Shown piece after piece: positions 7,765-14,831 of a stretch of DNA of 64,000 bases. Source of the DNA: Streptomyces sp. NBC_00306 (GTDB lineage Bacteria > Actinomycetota > Actinomycetes > Streptomycetales > Streptomycetaceae); contig NZ_CP108032.1 in assembly GCF_036169555.1 (NCBI RefSeq), positions 2,542,001 to 2,606,000 on the forward strand. The letters run 5' to 3'. A model generated the notes under the pieces. That model was given only the letters and a program-made list of their open reading frames with translations, was not told the DNA's origin and made no database searches. The number at the start of each line of letters is the position of its first letter. The stretch's first letter is position 1. The position numbers and the translations under genes were made by a program.

Positions 7765-8607
7765 CTATGAAGGAGATGGGTGTGGCGTCCATCCATCTCT
7801 GGTTGCTTGAGGGACCTCTGAGCTTCGGGTGCCGACGACGACGGTCGCATACAGCTCGTCCGAGGTGGCCACCCGCGCGCCGAGCCCGTCCCGGGTGACG
7901 ATCGCCGCCGCCCGCTCCGCCTGCCGCTCGCTCGTCTCGAACAGCAGCGAGCCGCCGGGGGCCAGCCAGGGCGCGGCCTCGGCGGTCACCCGCCGGAGGA
8001 CGTCGAGGCCGTCCGCCCCTCCGTCGAGCGCCACCCGCGCCTCGTGCACCCGCGCTTCGGCGGGCAGCAGATCGATCTCCTCGGTCGGTACGTACGGCAC
8101 ATTGGCCAGCAGCACGTCGACGCGGCCGCGCAGATGGCCCGGCAGCGGGTCGTACAGATCGCCCTCGTACGCCAGGCCGCCGGCGGCGCGGACGTTGCGG
8201 CGGGCGCAGCGCACGGCGGCGGGGTCGATGTCGGCGGCGTGCAGTTCGGCCCCGTCCAGGCCCGCGACGAGCGCGGCGCCGAGCGCGCCGGTGCCGCAGC
8301 ACAGATCGACGACGACGGCTCCCGGCCGGGCGAGGACCGCGGCCTGCTCGACGAGGAACTCGGTACGGCGGCGGGGGACGAAGACCCCGGGGTCGACCGC
8401 GATGCGCAGACCGTGGAACCCGGCCCAGCCGAGGACGTGTTCCAGCGGCTCCCCTTCGATCCGGCGGCCGACCATGGCGGCGAGATCAGCGGGTGTGCGC
8501 GCGGTGGCGACGAGCAGTTCCGCCTCGTCCTCGGCGAAGACACACCCGGCGGCACGCAGCCTGGTGATGATCGCGGACGGGGACAGAGGGGAGGGAGAAA
8601 GCGACAT
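7765..8607 (-). CDS. PrmC/HemK-related putative protein-(glutamine-N5) methyltransferase
   Basis: A 280-residue class I SAM methyltransferase. The N-terminal helical domain is of PrmC type (LGWAGFHGLRIAVDPGVFVPRRRTEF). SAM motif I is VVDLCCGTGALGAAL and motif II is ELHAADIDPAAV. The substrate motif reads NVPYVP instead of the NPPY of true PrmC, matching the uncharacterised PrmC-related subfamily (TIGR03704). It may therefore modify something other than release-factor glutamines. ATG 8607 is preceded by AAAGG at a 5-base spacing. The 5' leader can fold into competing structures that hide this site. TauE-type permease follows after ten bases. Confidence 0.85.
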   Translation of the reverse strand: MSLSPSPLSPSAIITRLRAAGCVFAEDEAELLVATARTPADLAAMVGRRIEGEPLEHVLGWAGFHGLRIAVDPGVFVPRRRTEFLVEQAAVLARPGAVVVDLCCGTGALGAALVAGLDGAELHAADIDPAAVRCARRNVRAAGGLAYEGDLYDPLPGHLRGRVDVLLANVPYVPTEEIDLLPAEARVHEARVALDGGADGLDVLRRVTAEAAPWLAPGGSLLFETSERQAERAAAIVTRDGLGARVATSDELYATVVVGTRSSEVPQATRDGWTPHPSPS

Positions 8608-8730
8608 GAGAGCCTTTCGGATACCGAAGGGCGCTCTCCGGTCGCCTAGGCCGGTCGAACCGGTTCGACCGAGGGACCACGGTGGGAGAGCACCCCGCCT
8701 GACGCAGCAGCGGTAATGGGTCTCACCTCC
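8608..8730 (-). ncRNA. Riboswitch-like structured 5' leader (candidate)
   Basis: Read on the minus strand from 8730. A conserved-looking stretch GGAGGTGAGACC...CGCTGCTGCG can form a small hairpin. Segment A (8695-8685) pairs with B (8639-8629) over 11 bp including one G-U, enclosing a 20-bp perfect palindrome (8671-8652). B can instead pair with C (8612-8608) through GAGAG/CTCTC. This forms a hairpin with stacked CCTT/AAAGG and CGG/CCG that buries the AAAGG ribosome-binding site. A:B and B:C are mutually exclusive, the logic of a translational riboswitch. I cannot assign a known class. The GGTGAG...CGCTGCTGC string recalls the M-box start, but the rest does not fit. Confidence 0.5.
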
Positions 8731-8861
8731 TCGGCCGGTCCACGGATGTGGAGACGGCAACACTACCCGACCTGCCCCGACGCGCACGGGTATCCGCGCA
8801 CCGCGCCCCGGGTCCACCGGCGCCGGCCTCACAGGACGGTCCTGGCGGCGCTGAGGGCAGC

Positions 8862-8915
8862 GTTCCCGGTGGGAAACAGAGGAGCACCTGACGGGTAACA
8901 ACGGACCCGCAGGCT
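8862..8915 (+). promoter_or_regulatory. GlnR operator and leaderless promoter of the nir cluster
   Basis: Four half-sites at an exact 11-bp pitch: GTTCC 8862, GAAAC 8873, GCACC 8884, GTAAC 8895. This is close to the GlnR consensus GTnAC-n6-GAAAC repeated twice. Ten bases after the last site comes CAGGCT (8910-8915), then six bases, then the ATG at 8922. The spacing is identical to that upstream of nasA. Confidence 0.75.
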
Positions 8916-8921
8916 GCGGAC

Positions 8922-10088
8922 ATGGCTACAGAGACCGTGGTGATCGGCGGCGGGACGGCGGGTGCGCGAGTGGCGCACCGGCTCGTCACCGCCGGTGTGC
9001 CCGTCACCGTGCTCGGCGAGGAGACCCACGCGCCGTACAACCGGGTGCTGCTCGCCGACGTGCTCGCCGGGCGCTACGGCCCCGAGGTGATCAGCCTGCC
9101 CGGTGTGCCGGTGCGGCGCGATGTGCGGGCGGTGTCGATCGACCGGGAGCGGCGGCTCGTGCACTGCGCGGACGGCACGGCGACGCCGTACGACCGGCTG
9201 GTGCTGGCGACCGGGTCGAACCCGGTCCTGCCGCCGCTACGGGGCCTGGGCGGTGAACTGCCCGACGGTGTGCACCCGTTCCGTACGCTCGACGACTGCG
9301 CGGCGCTGTCCGCCGCGGTGCGGCCGGGTCTGCACGCGGTGGTCGTCGGCGGCGGTCTGCTCGGTGTCTCCGCCGCCCGTGCCCTCGCGGCACGAGGCGC
9401 CCGGGTGGTGCTCGCCCAGCAGGGCGAATACCTGATGGAGCGCCATATCGACCCAGCCGCTTCACTGTTGCTGCGTACGCATCTCGAGGCCCTGGGTGTG
9501 GAGGTGCACACCGAGTGCCGTGTCCGGGGTCTGCGCGGCACGGCCGTCGAGCTCGCAGACGGCTTCGTGCTCGACTCCGACCTGGTCGTCCTCGCCTGCG
9601 GGGTGCGCCCCCGGGTCGGTCTGGCGGTCGACGCCGGGCTCGACGTCCGTACGGGCATCGTCGTCGACGACCGGCTGCGCACCTCGGACCCGTCCATCCA
9701 TGCCGTCGGTGACTGCGCCGAGCACGACGGGCGCGTCTACGGTCTCGCCGGTCCGGCGCTGGACCAGGCCGACATCCTGGCTGCCGTCCTCACCGGACAG
9801 ACCGCGCGCTACACCGGCACCCGCGCCCTGACCCGGCTCACGCTGTCCGGGCAGGGGACTTTCGACCTGGCCGCGTTCGGCGAGACCAGCCCGCTGCCCG
9901 GCGACGACGTCGTGCGGCTCGCCGACGCCACCCGGGGCGCGTACCGCAAGGTCGTCGTCCGCGGGGACCGGCTCGTCGGCGGGATCCTGCTCGGCGATCT
10001 CACGACCGTCGGCGAACTGGCCCGTACCTGGGAGGGCGACGAGCCGCTCCCCTCCACCCCGCTGTTGCACCTGCTTGGAGGCTCCTGA
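8922..10088 (+). CDS. FAD/NAD(P)H-dependent nitrite reductase-associated oxidoreductase
   Basis: A 388-residue pyridine nucleotide-disulfide-type reductase. FAD motif VVIGGGTAGARVAHRL is at residues 5-20, the NAD(P)H motif VVVGGGLLGVSAARAL near 140, and the second FAD motif IHAVGDCAEHDG near 258. It is a paralogue of the N-terminal half of NirB, with no BFD or siroheme domain. It probably passes electrons within the nitrite-reductase complex, though it could serve NasA, which lacks its own reductase. ATG 8922 has no Shine-Dalgarno and sits where transcription should start. nirB follows after one base, with GGAGG inside the end of this gene. Confidence 0.88.
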   Translation: MATETVVIGGGTAGARVAHRLVTAGVPVTVLGEETHAPYNRVLLADVLAGRYGPEVISLPGVPVRRDVRAVSIDRERRLVHCADGTATPYDRLVLATGSNPVLPPLRGLGGELPDGVHPFRTLDDCAALSAAVRPGLHAVVVGGGLLGVSAARALAARGARVVLAQQGEYLMERHIDPAASLLLRTHLEALGVEVHTECRVRGLRGTAVELADGFVLDSDLVVLACGVRPRVGLAVDAGLDVRTGIVVDDRLRTSDPSIHAVGDCAEHDGRVYGLAGPALDQADILAAVLTGQTARYTGTRALTRLTLSGQGTFDLAAFGETSPLPGDDVVRLADATRGAYRKVVVRGDRLVGGILLGDLTTVGELARTWEGDEPLPSTPLLHLLGGS

Positions 10089-10089
10089 G

Positions 10090-12597
10090 ATGTCCACCCC
10101 CACGATCGTGGTCGTCGGCCACGGGATGGTCGGCCAGCGATTCCTCGAGGCACTCGCGGAGCGCGGAACGACCGGGCGCGCACGGATCGTCGTGCTGTGC
10201 GAGGAGCCGCGGCCGGCGTACGACCGGGTCCGGCTGACCTCGTACTTCGACGGCCGCACCCCCGACGAACTCGCTCTCGCCGACGCGGACTTCATGCAGC
10301 AGAACGGCATCGAGCTGTATCTGGACGACCCCGCCGAGAGCGTCGACCGGGCCGCGCGCACGGTCACCTCGCGCGCCGGACGGACCTTCACCTACGACAC
10401 GCTCGTCCTCGCCACCGGCTCGTACCCCTTCGTACCGCCCGTGCCGAACAAGGACGCCGAGGGCTGCTTCGTCTACCGCACCATCGAGGACCTGCTCGCG
10501 ATCGAGGAGTACGCCAAGACGGCCACCACGGGTGCCGTCGTCGGCGGCGGGCTGCTCGGCCTGGAAGCGGCCGGCGCGCTCAAGGGACTCGGCCTCACCA
10601 CGCACATCGTGGAGTTCGCGCCCCGGCTGATGCCGGTCCAGGTCGACGAGGGCGGCGGCGCGGCCCTGCTGCGCACGATCGAGGGCATGGGACTCACCGT
10701 CCACACGGGCACGGGCACCCAGGAGATCACCGTCGATGACTCCGGCGCGGTCAACGGCATGGCCCTGTCGGACGGTTCGGTCCTCGCGACCGATCTGGTC
10801 GTCTTCTCCGCGGGCGTCCGGCCGCGGGACCAGCTCGCCCGGGACATGGGCCTGGAGGTCGGCGCACGCGGCGGCATCGTGGTCGACGGGCAGTGCCGCA
10901 CCTCCGACCCGGCGGTGTTCGCCATCGGCGAGTGCGCGCTAGCGGCGGACGGCCGGGTGTACGGCCTGGTCGCGCCCGGGTACGAGATGGCCGAGACGGC
11001 GGCGGCCGCGCTCGCCGGTGAGGGCGGGGAGTTCACCGGCGCCGACATGTCCACCAAGCTCAAGCTCCTCGGTGTGGACGTGGCGTCCTTCGGCGACGCG
11101 CACGGCGCGGCGGAGGGCTGCCTGGACGTCGTGTACTCCGACTCCCGCTCCGGGGTCTACAAGAAGCTGGTCGTCGGCGCCGGCGGCGAGCTGCTCGGCG
11201 GAGTCCTCGTCGGGGACGCCGAACAGTACGGTCTGCTGCGCCCGCTCACCGGCAGTGTGCCGCCGGTCTCCCCCGAGCAGCTGGTGCTGCCGGCGGGTGC
11301 GGGTGCACCCGTGGCGCTCGGCCCCTCCGCCCTCCCCGACGACGCGGTCATCTGCTCCTGCCACAACGTCACCAAGGGCGAGATCTGCGCCTGCTCCTCG
11401 CTCCCCGAGGTCAAGAAGTGCACCAAGGCGGGTACGGGCTGCGGCAGTTGCGTCAAGGTCATCGGCCAGCTGCTGCCGCAGTCCGGCGAGAAGGGTCTGT
11501 GCGGCTGCTTCGGCCACACCCGCAGCGAGCTGTACGAGATCGTCCGCACCCTGCGGTTCACCTCGTACGCCCAACTGCTCGACTCGCACGGCCGCGAGGA
11601 GGCGCGCGGCACGGACGGCTGCGAGGTCTGCAAGCCGGCGGTCGGGTCCATCCTGGCGTCGCTGGACGGCGGTTACATCCTGGACGGCGAGCAGGCCGCA
11701 CTCCAGGACACCAACGACCACTTCCTCGCCAACCTCCAGCGCAACGGCTCGTACTCGATCGTGCCGCGCATCCCCGGTGGCGAGATCACCCCGGAGAAGC
11801 TGATCGTGATCGGCGAGGTGGCGCGGGACTACGGCCTCTACACCAAGATCACCGGCGGTCAGCGCATCGATCTCTTCGGCGCACGCGTCGACCAGCTCCC
11901 CGGCATCTGGGCCCGGCTGGTGGACGCGGGCTTCGAGTCGGGGCACGCGTACGGCAAGGCGCTGCGCACGGTCAAGTCCTGTGTGGGGCAGACCTGGTGC
12001 CGCTACGGGGTGCAGGACTCGGTCCGCATGGCGATCGATCTGGAACTGCGCTACCGCGGCCTGCGCTCGCCGCACAAACTCAAGTCCGCGGTCTCGGGAT
12101 GCGCACGGGAGTGCGCGGAGGCGCAGTCCAAGGACTTCGGCATCATCGCCACGGCGAGCGGCTGGAACCTGTACGTCGGCGGCAACGGCGGCGCGACCCC
12201 GCGCCATGCCGACCTGCTGGCGCAGGACCTCTCGGACGCCGAACTGGTGCGGCTGATCGACCGGTTCCTGATGTTCTACATCCGTACGGCGGACCGGCTG
12301 GAGCGGACGTCGACGTGGCTGGAGCGGCTGGAGGGCGGCCTGGAGCATCTGCGGGACGTCGTCGTCCACGACTCGCTCGGGCTGTGCGACGAACTGGAGG
12401 CGCTGATGGAGCAGCATGTGGCGGGCTACCGCGACGAGTGGGCCGAGACGCTCCGCGACCCGGACCGGCTGCGCCGCTTCGTCTCCTTCGTGAACGCCCC
12501 GGACACCCCGGACCCCTCCGTGCGCTTCGTCCCCGAGCGCGGGCAGATCAAGCCCGATCTCACGTTTCTCACCCTGGAAGGGGCCGGTTCCCGATGA
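10090..12597 (+). CDS. nirB: Nitrite reductase (NADH) large subunit
   Basis: An 835-residue siroheme enzyme that reduces nitrite to ammonium with NAD(P)H in the cytoplasm. Domain order: FAD motif VVVGHGMVGQRF (5-16); NAD motif VVGGGLLGLEAAG near 150; FAD motif AIGECALAADGR near 278; BFD-type [2Fe-2S] domain from about 420 (CSCHNVTKGEICAC, then GTGCGSCV); sulfite/nitrite reductase half-domains with SCVGQTWC near 630 and GCARECAEAQ near 670, which hold the [4Fe-4S]-siroheme centre. ATG 10090 follows GGAGG at 10077-10081. The 3' end overlaps nirD as ATGA. Confidence 0.96.
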   Translation: MSTPTIVVVGHGMVGQRFLEALAERGTTGRARIVVLCEEPRPAYDRVRLTSYFDGRTPDELALADADFMQQNGIELYLDDPAESVDRAARTVTSRAGRTFTYDTLVLATGSYPFVPPVPNKDAEGCFVYRTIEDLLAIEEYAKTATTGAVVGGGLLGLEAAGALKGLGLTTHIVEFAPRLMPVQVDEGGGAALLRTIEGMGLTVHTGTGTQEITVDDSGAVNGMALSDGSVLATDLVVFSAGVRPRDQLARDMGLEVGARGGIVVDGQCRTSDPAVFAIGECALAADGRVYGLVAPGYEMAETAAAALAGEGGEFTGADMSTKLKLLGVDVASFGDAHGAAEGCLDVVYSDSRSGVYKKLVVGAGGELLGGVLVGDAEQYGLLRPLTGSVPPVSPEQLVLPAGAGAPVALGPSALPDDAVICSCHNVTKGEICACSSLPEVKKCTKAGTGCGSCVKVIGQLLPQSGEKGLCGCFGHTRSELYEIVRTLRFTSYAQLLDSHGREEARGTDGCEVCKPAVGSILASLDGGYILDGEQAALQDTNDHFLANLQRNGSYSIVPRIPGGEITPEKLIVIGEVARDYGLYTKITGGQRIDLFGARVDQLPGIWARLVDAGFESGHAYGKALRTVKSCVGQTWCRYGVQDSVRMAIDLELRYRGLRSPHKLKSAVSGCARECAEAQSKDFGIIATASGWNLYVGGNGGATPRHADLLAQDLSDAELVRLIDRFLMFYIRTADRLERTSTWLERLEGGLEHLRDVVVHDSLGLCDELEALMEQHVAGYRDEWAETLRDPDRLRRFVSFVNAPDTPDPSVRFVPERGQIKPDLTFLTLEGAGSR

Positions 12598-12986
12598 GCG
12601 TCCAACTGCTGGTGAGCGGCGAGTGGTTCACCGTCTGCGAGGCGTCCCGGCTGACCCCGGGGCGCGGTATGGCCGCGCTGCTGCCGGACGGCCGCCAAGT
12701 GGCCCTGTTCCTGGACCGCGCGGGACGGGTGTACGCCATCGACAACCGGGACCCCTTCGCCGGGGCCCAGGTCCTCTCCCGCGGCCTTCTCGGTTCGTCG
12801 GCGGGCGCGCCCTTCGTCGCCTCACCGCTGCTCAAGCAGCGCTTCGACCTGGCGACCGGCCGCTGTCTGGACGACGAGGACGTCTCGGTACGGGCCTACG
12901 AGGTACGGCTGGACCGGCCCTCGTCGGGAGCGGCGGACCGCGCGCGGCCACGCCTCGCGGAGAGCGTCCCGGCGGGCGGCTCCTGA
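12594..12986 (+). CDS. nirD: Nitrite reductase (NADH) small subunit
   Basis: A 130-residue Rieske-like small subunit beginning MSVQLLVSGEWFTVCEAS. The pattern QVALFLDRAGRVYAIDNRDPFAGAQVLSRG and PFVASPLLKQRFDLATGRCLDD matches NirD. NirD keeps the Rieske fold but lacks the Cys-His ligands, and none are visible here either. Translational coupling to nirB is shown by the ATGA overlap. The C-terminal 25 residues are a charged, low-conservation tail. Confidence 0.95.
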   Translation: MSVQLLVSGEWFTVCEASRLTPGRGMAALLPDGRQVALFLDRAGRVYAIDNRDPFAGAQVLSRGLLGSSAGAPFVASPLLKQRFDLATGRCLDDEDVSVRAYEVRLDRPSSGAADRARPRLAESVPAGGS

Positions 12987-13074
12987 CATCCGCTGACACG
13001 GCAGCGGCCCGGGGCACCGATACCGGCGCCGGCTGTGGCTCCCGGCCCCCGCGATTCAATACGCTGACGCCCCA

Positions 13075-13109
13075 GGGTCTTCACCACCGACCGGGGTCTT
13101 CACCACCGA
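13075..13109 (+). repeat. Direct repeat before the SDR gene
   Basis: The 16-mer GGGTCTTCACCACCGA occurs at 13075-13090 and 13094-13109, a 19-bp period ending 11 bases before the SDR start codon. It could be a regulator site or a replication slip. Confidence 0.6.
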
Positions 13110-13120
13110 GGGGCGCAGCG

Positions 13121-14047
13121 ATGGCGGGCTGGAGCACCAGCGACATTCCGGATCAGCACGGGCGTACGGCCGTGGTCACCGGGGCCAACAGCGGTATCGG
13201 TCTCGTCACCGCGCGGGAACTGGCCCGCAAGGGCGCGCGGGTGGTCCTCGCGTGCCGCAGCGAGTCCCGCGGCCGGGAGGCGGAGAGCGTCATCCGCGCC
13301 GAAGTGCCCGGTGCGGACGTGGAGTTCAGGCCGCTGGATCTGGCGGACCTGACCTCCGTACGGGACTTCGCGGCCTCGTACCCGTACGACCGACTCGATC
13401 TGCTGATCAACAACGCCGGTGTGATGGCGCTGCCCCACTCGGTGACGGCCGACGGCTTCGAGACGCAGTTCGGCATCAACCACCTCGGGCACTTCGCCCT
13501 GACGGGCCTGCTGCTGCCGAAGCTCCTGGAGACACCGGGCGCCCGGGTGGTGAGCCTGTCGAGCTTCATGCACGCGATGGCCAACATCGACATCGGCGAT
13601 CTCAACAGCGAGCGCCGCTACAGCCCGTGGACCGCCTACTCCCGCTCGAAGACGGCGAACCTGCTGTTCGTCCACGAGCTGGCCAGGCGGCTGAGCGCGG
13701 CGGGCTCCGACGTCGTGGCGGCCGCCGCCCACCCCGGTTATGCCAACACCAACCTCCAGGCGGCCGGGGCACGGATGGCGGGCCAGAAGACCAAGGAACG
13801 GTTCATGCAGACCGGCAATCGGATCTTCGCCCAGTCCGCCGCGTCCGGGGCGCTGCCCACGCTGTACGCGGCCACCGCGCCGGACGTCCGGCCGGACTCG
13901 TTCACCGGCCCGCGGATCCTGGGATGGCGGGGTGCGCCGGCTCCGTCGTGGCGGCTCTCCTGGTCGTCGAACGACGTGGCCGGGGAGCGGCTGTGGGTGG
14001 CGTCGGAGCAGCTGACCGGGGTGACGTACGAGGGGCTCAAGTCCTGA
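13121..14047 (+). CDS. Short-chain dehydrogenase/reductase
   Basis: A 308-residue SDR with the complete classical set: TGANSGIG cofactor loop near residues 20-27, NNAG near 100, catalytic Ser in VVSLSSF, and YSRSK (Tyr/Lys pair) near 170. AHPGYANTNL follows. The cofactor-loop Arg (ACRSESRG) favours NADPH. It is closest in style to retinol-dehydrogenase/protochlorophyllide-reductase-like SDRs common in Streptomyces. The substrate is unknown. ATG 13121 is taken because the upstream extension of the frame lies over nirD. Monocistronic as far as can be seen. Confidence 0.88.
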   Translation: MAGWSTSDIPDQHGRTAVVTGANSGIGLVTARELARKGARVVLACRSESRGREAESVIRAEVPGADVEFRPLDLADLTSVRDFAASYPYDRLDLLINNAGVMALPHSVTADGFETQFGINHLGHFALTGLLLPKLLETPGARVVSLSSFMHAMANIDIGDLNSERRYSPWTAYSRSKTANLLFVHELARRLSAAGSDVVAAAAHPGYANTNLQAAGARMAGQKTKERFMQTGNRIFAQSAASGALPTLYAATAPDVRPDSFTGPRILGWRGAPAPSWRLSWSSNDVAGERLWVASEQLTGVTYEGLKS

Positions 14048-14087
14048 GCTCCGGCGGACACGGCCCAGCACTTGCCGCAGGGCGGCC

Positions 14088-14642
14088 TCAGCGCAGTCCC
14101 GACGCCTCGAACACCTCCCGGGCCGTGTCCGACTCGATCCGTCGCGCCAGCGACTGAAGCACCGCGGATCCGCTGCTCAGCAGTCCGTCCTCACGCGCCC
14201 GCCGGGCCCCGGTGTCCAGTTCGTGCCACAGCAGCGGATTGGCGGCGAGGGTCTCCAGTTCCACCTCGACCCGCGCACCCCACACATCGCGGAGCACGAT
14301 CCGCGGGCTGAGGCCGTCGCGGTGGCCGACCTGCGTGAGCAGATCGGTGCTGACCCGGCGCTCGCCGAGCAGTCCGCGTACGGCGATCCAGTGGTGGCCC
14401 GCGGTCACCCGGCTGGGGAAGAGCACCGAGAACAGCAGGGCCGCCAGCGCGGTCCACAGTCCCGAGCGCAGCGCGTCGAGCGTGCCCGCCGCCAGGTCCA
14501 CGAGATGCAGCAGGACCAGCAGGGCGGCCGCGCAGAAGACCGCGGCCCGCACATCGGCCGCCCAGCGGCGGTCCTCGGCCGTCACCACCGTGTCGCCGGC
14601 CCCGAGGCACCCGGCGCTGTTCCCGCTCTCGCCCGTTTTCAT
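14088..14642 (-). CDS. Actinobacterial membrane protein, unknown function
   Basis: A 184-residue protein with two adjacent hydrophobic segments (VRAAVFCAAALLVLLHLVDLA and LWTALAALLFSVLF, residues about 28-75). A PH-like soluble tail follows (GHHWIAVRGLLGERRVSTDLLTQVGHRD), ending in a helical region rich in Glu/Arg. The arrangement resembles small bacterial PH-domain membrane proteins, but no function is assignable. Start ATG 14642; an extension to 14798 is possible but adds only basic, Pro-rich sequence. Divergent from the KimA-like gene. Confidence 0.65.
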   Translation of the reverse strand: MKTGESGNSAGCLGAGDTVVTAEDRRWAADVRAAVFCAAALLVLLHLVDLAAGTLDALRSGLWTALAALLFSVLFPSRVTAGHHWIAVRGLLGERRVSTDLLTQVGHRDGLSPRIVLRDVWGARVEVELETLAANPLLWHELDTGARRAREDGLLSSGSAVLQSLARRIESDTAREVFEASGLR

Positions 14643-14831
14643 GGCCGGGACGGTAAACCGGCCCGGGGAGCCGCGTCTGCACCGTCTGGGGCGCTCTGAC
14701 GGATTCGCTACGCGGCGCGTCAAGAGTCCGTGAAGGCCGGGGGTGCGGGCGCAAGGAACACGACAAGACGGCACGGGGCGCGAAAGGACCGCCCGCACGC
14801 TGAGGTGTTCCCGACCGGAGGTGCCTGCACA

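Noticed and set aside
14643..14831. Possible ydaO-type c-di-AMP riboswitch before the KimA-like gene
   Set aside because: None of the conserved ydaO core strings could be found in the 189-base leader.
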